64,000 bases of DNA, from the NCBI RefSeq assembly GCF_039832105.1, contig NZ_JBDOHS010000001.1:124001-188000 (forward strand), given 5' to 3'. The translations under genes and the position numbers were made by a program. Every line of letters starts with the position of its first letter. Position 1 is the stretch's first letter. Shown piece by piece: positions 60,160-64,000 of this stretch. The notes below the pieces were generated by a model. The model saw only the letters and a program-made list of their open reading frames with translations. It had not been told where the DNA came from and did not search any database. This DNA comes from Dorea_A sp016295505. GTDB lineage: Bacteria; Bacillota; Clostridia; Lachnospirales; Lachnospiraceae.

Positions 60160-61458
60160 CTAATCCTCCTGTTCTGCCACAGCTTCTGTCAGCGCCTCAA
60201 ATAATCTTCGCACTCCTGCATATCCATAAGGCTGACGATCCTGATTCCATACGACATTCGGGCAGGTCTGATGATAATAACCGGCATCTTTTCCGATCGT
60301 CAGATTCACACCGGATTCGTCCGGATCATAATACAACATGGTCGGTTCCAGATTTGAATAAACTCTTGTATCCGGACTGATTGCCGCCAGCTGTTTCAGA
60401 TAGATAAAATTCTCTGCTGTAATCGTGCCATAGATCTCTTTTACCGCAAATCCATATCGAACCAGTGCCAGTGAGAGTTCAAACGCATCTCCGTTCATAC
60501 ATTCTCCTACGGCAAAAGCTGCTCCCGGACAGGCTTCCCGGAAGGTCTTTACTGCTTTCTCGGCTTCCTGCTTCCTGTCTTCATCTGCAAATGTTACGCC
60601 AAGAGCCGCACCAAAAGCCCGGTACTGACTGGCGATCTTATCGATCTGATACAGTCTGGTAAGCTCAATAAACGGAATCTTCAGCCTGTCGTGAAAATCT
60701 TCCGCTGCATATCTTGCCTCCGGATGCAGTACCAGATTAAAATTCGCTTCCGACATCGTCAGATATTCTTCGTAGTCTTTGCAGCGTGAGATCTCATGGA
60801 TCGTCCTGACCCCTGCCTGCTTTAACAGATCATACAGCTCGCAGTCATCCACAAGCGGTGAGAAAAATCCCAGAAGATTCACAACATTTCCCTTTTTCTT
60901 CCGTGGTTCCAGAAGGGAATATAATGACTGTCTGACGTGTACCATCGGTGGCTTACGTCCCTCTCTTGTCAGTGCATACATATAACACGGACGCACCGGA
61001 AGGCCTGCTTCTTCCGTCGCCTTTCTGCAGATTCGTTCCATATCGGTTCCAAGGAGCGCATCCACACAGGTAATACAGATCATCACAACCGAAGGTTTCT
61101 CATCCAGTTCTTCACAGATCTCCTTCACTGCCTTCGGGATCTTCTTCAGATGCCGGCCCGTCACAATATCTGTCTCATCCATCAGCAGGTAGAAAAACCG
61201 GTTGTCATATTCTCTCATGGAACTGATCAGAGATGTATTGCGTCCGCAACACCCCGGTGCCACAATCAGCATAATAGATCCCGGCACTGCAAGTCCTGCC
61301 CTCTTTACTCCGAACCCCTCTGCTCCCGGAGAGTTAAATGCAAGCGTTGCCGGAGAACTGTATATCAGATGCGTATTTGATATGAACTGCGGTGGAATCT
61401 CATCCCTGCCACGCTCTGCCAGCTCTTTTGCCGTACAATAATATGCTTCCTGAATCAT
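60160..61458 (-). CDS. Nitrogenase component-1-like alpha subunit, copy 2 (NifD/E-like)
   Basis: 432 residues. Cysteines at 70-71 (APGCCGRN), 128 and 131 (ICITCVDALLGTD) mark the cluster-binding zone; APGCCG resembles the NifD/NifE P-loop-like cysteine site. GECMNGDAFEL and the C-terminal GYYHQTCPNVVWNQDRQPYGYAGVRRLFEAL are further conserved-looking patches. The latter lies where NifD holds its cofactor histidine. It overlaps nifH copy 2 by four bases. It is probably a subunit of a heterotetramer with the copy-2 beta protein; the substrate is unknown. Confidence 0.8.
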   Translation of the reverse strand: MIQEAYYCTAKELAERGRDEIPPQFISNTHLIYSSPATLAFNSPGAEGFGVKRAGLAVPGSIMLIVAPGCCGRNTSLISSMREYDNRFFYLLMDETDIVTGRHLKKIPKAVKEICEELDEKPSVVMICITCVDALLGTDMERICRKATEEAGLPVRPCYMYALTREGRKPPMVHVRQSLYSLLEPRKKKGNVVNLLGFFSPLVDDCELYDLLKQAGVRTIHEISRCKDYEEYLTMSEANFNLVLHPEARYAAEDFHDRLKIPFIELTRLYQIDKIASQYRAFGAALGVTFADEDRKQEAEKAVKTFREACPGAAFAVGECMNGDAFELSLALVRYGFAVKEIYGTITAENFIYLKQLAAISPDTRVYSNLEPTMLYYDPDESGVNLTIGKDAGYYHQTCPNVVWNQDRQPYGYAGVRRLFEALTEAVAEQED

Positions 61459-62216
61459 ACTTCCTCCTCATCTTTCAATAACAATTCTGCCAGATCAAAA
61501 AACCGACGGCTGATCGGAGATTCCGGATCTCCTTCGATCACCGTTTTGCCCTGATCTTCATAACGAATAATCTCATCGCTTCTCGGAATCTCTCCGACGA
61601 TCGGAATGTTACTTTCCTGTGCAAATGCCTGAACCTTTTCTTTTTCATTTTCCACATTTCTGTGATTCAGCACGATGCCAAACACCTTTGCATAGCTTCG
61701 ATCCTCAAAGTTCCTTACTGCTTTGGATATATTATTCGCTGCATAGAGCGCCATCTTTTCTCCGGAAGTCACGATCAGAACTTTTTCTGCATAACCTTCC
61801 CGGATCGGAGCGGCAAATCCACCGCATACCACATCTCCGAGTACATCGTACAGCACCACATCCGGCTGATAATTCTCAAATAATCTCATATCTTCCAGAA
61901 GCTGAAAAGTTGCAATGATTCCTCTTCCGGCACACCCCAGTCCCGGTGTCGGTCCCCCTGTCTCAATACAGAGTACCCCTCCAAATCCTTCTTTTGAGAT
62001 ATCTTCCAGCCTTTCCGGATCTTCATCCTCTTCTCTCATATAATTCATGACCGGTCTTAATGGCTCGCCTCCTAACAGATTAATTGTTGAGTCTGCCTTT
62101 GGATCACAGCCGATCTGGATCACTTTTTTCCCCAGCATGGCAAATGCTGCTGCCAGATTTGATGTGACCGTAGACTTGCCGATCCCACCTTTCCCATAGA
62201 TTGCAACCTTTAACAT
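61455..62216 (-). CDS. Nitrogenase iron protein-like ATPase, copy 2 (NifH-like)
   Basis: 253 residues from the ATG at 62216, five bases after GGAGG; an ATG four codons upstream overlaps that site. P-loop YGKGGIGKSTVTSN, IGCDPKADST, Cys95 (GPTPGLGCAGRG) and Cys131 (GDVVCGGF) are intact, with Arg98 matching the NifH ADP-ribosylation site. It is the first gene of the eleven-gene array and sits behind the folded leader. Confidence 0.93.
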   Translation of the reverse strand: MLKVAIYGKGGIGKSTVTSNLAAAFAMLGKKVIQIGCDPKADSTINLLGGEPLRPVMNYMREEDEDPERLEDISKEGFGGVLCIETGGPTPGLGCAGRGIIATFQLLEDMRLFENYQPDVVLYDVLGDVVCGGFAAPIREGYAEKVLIVTSGEKMALYAANNISKAVRNFEDRSYAKVFGIVLNHRNVENEKEKVQAFAQESNIPIVGEIPRSDEIIRYEDQGKTVIEGDPESPISRRFFDLAELLLKDEEEV

Positions 62217-62228
62217 AATAACCTCCAT

Positions 62229-62448
62229 ATCTTACAGCTTACAAATCAAAAAGCCCTTCTGCCGATGCGGCAAAAGAGCTATCATACTCAGACATCCTTT
62301 CAGAAGCTCTTTCTCCATACCAAGAGCTCCAAAGCATGCTTTCTTTCATACAATAACTATTCCCGCTCGGATCTTCCTCGCCGTCAGAGTCTGTATCTTC
62401 CTTTTTTCACACATCCGGATAGAAATCTTCTCTCCGTCTGCTGTTGGT
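62229..62448 (-). ncRNA. Attenuator/riboswitch-like leader of the nif-like/hyp array
   Basis: About 220 nt of untranslated RNA. The 5' part (62352-62452) can be closed by AATAAC/GTTATT and includes a stem CGGA-AGAA/TTCT-TCCG with triloop, plus a purine-rich GGCGAGGAAGATCCGAGCGGG region. The 3' part offers two exclusive folds: AGCTCTT (62322-62328) with AAAGAGCT (62305-62312), or the same AAAGAGCT with AGCTCTTT (62273-62280), which is the 5' arm of the terminator. That is the logic of a ligand-responsive attenuator. No known aptamer class was recognised. Confidence 0.65.
62247..62280 (-). terminator. Leader terminator of the array
   Basis: A 13-bp stem (with G-U pairs) from AGCTCTTTTGCCG and CGGCAGAAGGGCT around CAT, followed by TTTTTGATTTG on the minus strand, 31 nt before the first start codon. 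Confidence 0.82.
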
Positions 62449-62454
62449 TATTCC

Positions 62455-62483
62455 ATTATAACTTATCCATGAATATGCGTCAA
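62455..62483 (-). promoter_or_regulatory. Promoter of the nif-like/hyp array
   Basis: Minus-strand TTGACG (62478-62483), 17 bases, TATAAT (62455-62460); start expected near 62448. Confidence 0.88.
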
Positions 62484-62531
62484 CAAACGTTATTATTGTC
62501 ACAAGCAAAAGAGGTATTCATTTACATCCTT

Positions 62532-63875
62532 CTACTGTTTTCCTAGCATCTGCATCCATTTTTTTCTCCGGAATACTGCGACTGACAACGCAAACCGGAT
62601 ACATTCCTCTAATGAAAGTATAAAATATACCTGGTACACCGGAAGACCCAGCACAAATGCCGCCACGATTCCAAGCGGAACTCCGAACATCCAGGTTCCG
62701 ATCAGATCTATCATCATCACATACTGTGTCTTTCCTCCACTTCGAAGAATACCGCTCCCCAGTATCATATTTTCCACTTTTACCGGGGCAATCACTGCAT
62801 ACGCCGTCAGAACGTTTACCGTGAGCTGCTTCACCTCGCTTTCAACCTGATAGATTTCGACATAAAATCGACTGAAAGCTGCTATGATTCCGGACAAAAC
62901 CAGCGATCCCACCAGACCATACAGCATCAGTTTCTTCGCAGCCTGATATGCTTCCTCATATTCTTCACGACCAAGTTTCTTTCCGATGATGACTCCTGCT
63001 GCCTGAGCGAGCCCACACAGCGCCCCTATCATCAGCCCCTGGATCGGATTGGTCAGTGTCACGGCCGCTGCAGCATCGGTTCCAAGATGTCCATAGATAC
63101 CCGCATATACATTTTCCCCAAGACTCCACATCAATTCACAGACAAAGACGGGAACAATCAATAACAGATACTGTCTCCACTGAAATGAAGCTTTTCTCTC
63201 TCCCGGTTCTCTTTCGTAAAATACTTCCTGGTATCTAAACATCATAATACAGATGATAACAAGATAAACAATCTGCGAAATGACAGTCGCAACAGCCGCC
63301 CCATTCGCTCCCATGGCAGGCATTCCAAGCTTTCCAAAGATCAATATATAGTTCAATCCCGTATTCAGCACTGCCGCCGCGATACCTGCATACAACGGAA
63401 GTACCGCCTTCTCCATGTAGCGAAGCATCACAGCCACCATAGAGGCAACCGTCATCGGAAGAAAACTTCCCCCAACATATGCCAGATAAGAAGCACCCGA
63501 TTGAACCACTGTCTGATCCAAAGTATAAAGTCTTAAGATCTCCTTTGGGAACAATATGGCAGCTCCTGTAAACACACATGCAATTCCTGCCGACACACTC
63601 AGATTCACGAGAAAGCTTCTGCTGACTTCTGCGTGATTCTTCTGTCCCAGATACTGCGAAATCATAATTCCTGCAACTGCTCCGACTGCCGAAAGTATCA
63701 CTGAAAATACAGAGGAGAATTTTGCTGCCAGTCCGACACCTGCAACGCTGACACTGCCAAGCTGTCCAATCATCAGCTGATCAACCATGCTGAACGATGA
63801 CTGAAGCATGGACTGTAATGCCACCGGAATTGCAAGATTGCATACCATACGAAAAAATGTCTGATTCTGTTTCAT
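62532..63875 (-). CDS. MATE family multidrug/Na+ exporter
   Basis: 447 residues with twelve hydrophobic segments in two homologous halves. Family signatures: MVCNLAIPVALQSMLQSSFSMVDQLMIGQLG at the start and VTLTNPIQGLMIGALCGLAQAAGVIIGKKLG in the second half. It exports cationic compounds in exchange for Na+ or H+; the substrate is unknown. It is upstream of the nif-like array but that array has its own promoter. An inverted repeat lies upstream (63933-63958). Confidence 0.92.
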   Translation of the reverse strand: MKQNQTFFRMVCNLAIPVALQSMLQSSFSMVDQLMIGQLGSVSVAGVGLAAKFSSVFSVILSAVGAVAGIMISQYLGQKNHAEVSRSFLVNLSVSAGIACVFTGAAILFPKEILRLYTLDQTVVQSGASYLAYVGGSFLPMTVASMVAVMLRYMEKAVLPLYAGIAAAVLNTGLNYILIFGKLGMPAMGANGAAVATVISQIVYLVIICIMMFRYQEVFYEREPGERKASFQWRQYLLLIVPVFVCELMWSLGENVYAGIYGHLGTDAAAAVTLTNPIQGLMIGALCGLAQAAGVIIGKKLGREEYEEAYQAAKKLMLYGLVGSLVLSGIIAAFSRFYVEIYQVESEVKQLTVNVLTAYAVIAPVKVENMILGSGILRSGGKTQYVMMIDLIGTWMFGVPLGIVAAFVLGLPVYQVYFILSLEECIRFALSVAVFRRKKWMQMLGKQ

Positions 63876-63932
63876 GAGTATTCATTTCCTTTCTTTTTCC
63901 TTCCTGTCTACATTCTATCGGTCTTCCAATAT

Positions 63933-63958
63933 GGGTTCAAAGGTTAAACGCGTAACCC
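63933..63958. promoter_or_regulatory. Inverted repeat upstream of the MATE gene
   Basis: GGTTA and TAACC around CGCGTT (63942-63957), nested in outer GGGTT/AACCC arms. The layout is reminiscent of MerR- or TetR-type operators at drug-exporter promoters. No regulator gene is visible before the window ends. Confidence 0.45.
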
Positions 63959-64000
63959 TCAACAAAAAAGAAGCGTGATATTTGTATATTTTCTACAAAC

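Noticed and set aside
50682..62216. True nitrogen fixation operon
   Set aside because: No nifB, nifE, nifN or molybdenum genes. The alpha and beta proteins are far shorter than NifDK and lack recognisable FeMo-cofactor ligand spacing.
62352..62452. Leader as glycine, cobalamin, TPP, Moco or T-box element
   Set aside because: None of the conserved core sequences I know for these classes is present, and there is no T-box UGGNACCGCG sequence. GGAGAG alone is not enough for a glycine aptamer.
1..64000. CRISPR arrays, prophage or insertion-sequence transposases
   Set aside because: No regularly spaced short repeats, integrase, phage structural or transposase-like frames were seen.

Overview
The window reads as a chromosomal piece of an anaerobic Firmicute, most likely a Lachnospiraceae member (Clostridium scindens / Dorea-like). 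This is inferred from the Clostridial ribosomal-protein order, the D-proline reductase (Stickland) genes, the selenocysteine machinery, AGGAGG ribosome binding sites and family-level protein resemblance. No search was run, so the species is not claimed.

Layout: (1) 1-11.5 kb, minus strand: the S10-spc ribosomal operon from rpsJ to secY and a truncated adk, with a promoter and a folded 5' leader. (2) 11.6-21.5 kb: a YcxB-like membrane protein; a TSUP-type permease gene broken by an in-frame amber codon; then the proline reductase locus prdC-prdA-small protein-prdB-prdD-prdE (minus). PrdB is a selenoprotein read through UGA. A selenocysteine tRNA lies directly upstream of prdC, and prdF (proline racemase) runs divergently from an almost shared promoter region. 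(3) 21.6-32 kb: a TetR regulator, then a selenium island: DUF3343, TusA-like, YedE, cysteine desulfurase-like, LysR, SelB, SelA, selenocysteine-containing SelD, YedF and a PHP protein. Selenium uptake, selenophosphate synthesis, Sec-tRNA charging, the elongation factor, tRNA-Sec and a Sec-dependent enzyme thus sit within about 18 kb. (4) 32-50 kb: mixed housekeeping and accessory genes: YitT, a small alarmone synthetase, CobO, a PTS IIC protein, an ABC exporter set, tRNA-Gly(CCC), a double GT2 glycosyltransferase, a rearrangement scar with two gene fragments, an aldehyde dehydrogenase, CdaR and glycerate kinase, a serine hydrolase and ribosomal protein L25. (5) 50.4-62.5 kb: the most unusual part. 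(6) 62.5-64 kb: a MATE exporter.

Region 5 is an eleven-gene minus-strand array: nifH-like, nifD-like, nifK-like, hypF, hypC, hypD, hypE, a TM1266-type small regulator, then a second nifH-like, nifD-like, nifK-like triad. The Hyp proteins that build the Fe(CN)2CO unit of [NiFe] hydrogenases are present with their key residues. No hydrogenase subunit and no HypA/HypB for nickel insertion is seen. The two component-1 pairs have cysteine patterns unlike each other and unlike true NifDK, and no nifB, nifE or nifN is present. I infer an undescribed nitrogenase-like reductase system linked to Hyp-type cyanide/CO iron chemistry. The array starts behind a strong promoter and a leader of about 220 nt with mutually exclusive terminator and antiterminator pairings, so a riboswitch or other attenuator is likely. 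Its far end faces a separate short transcription unit built of two 106-nt tandem repeats.
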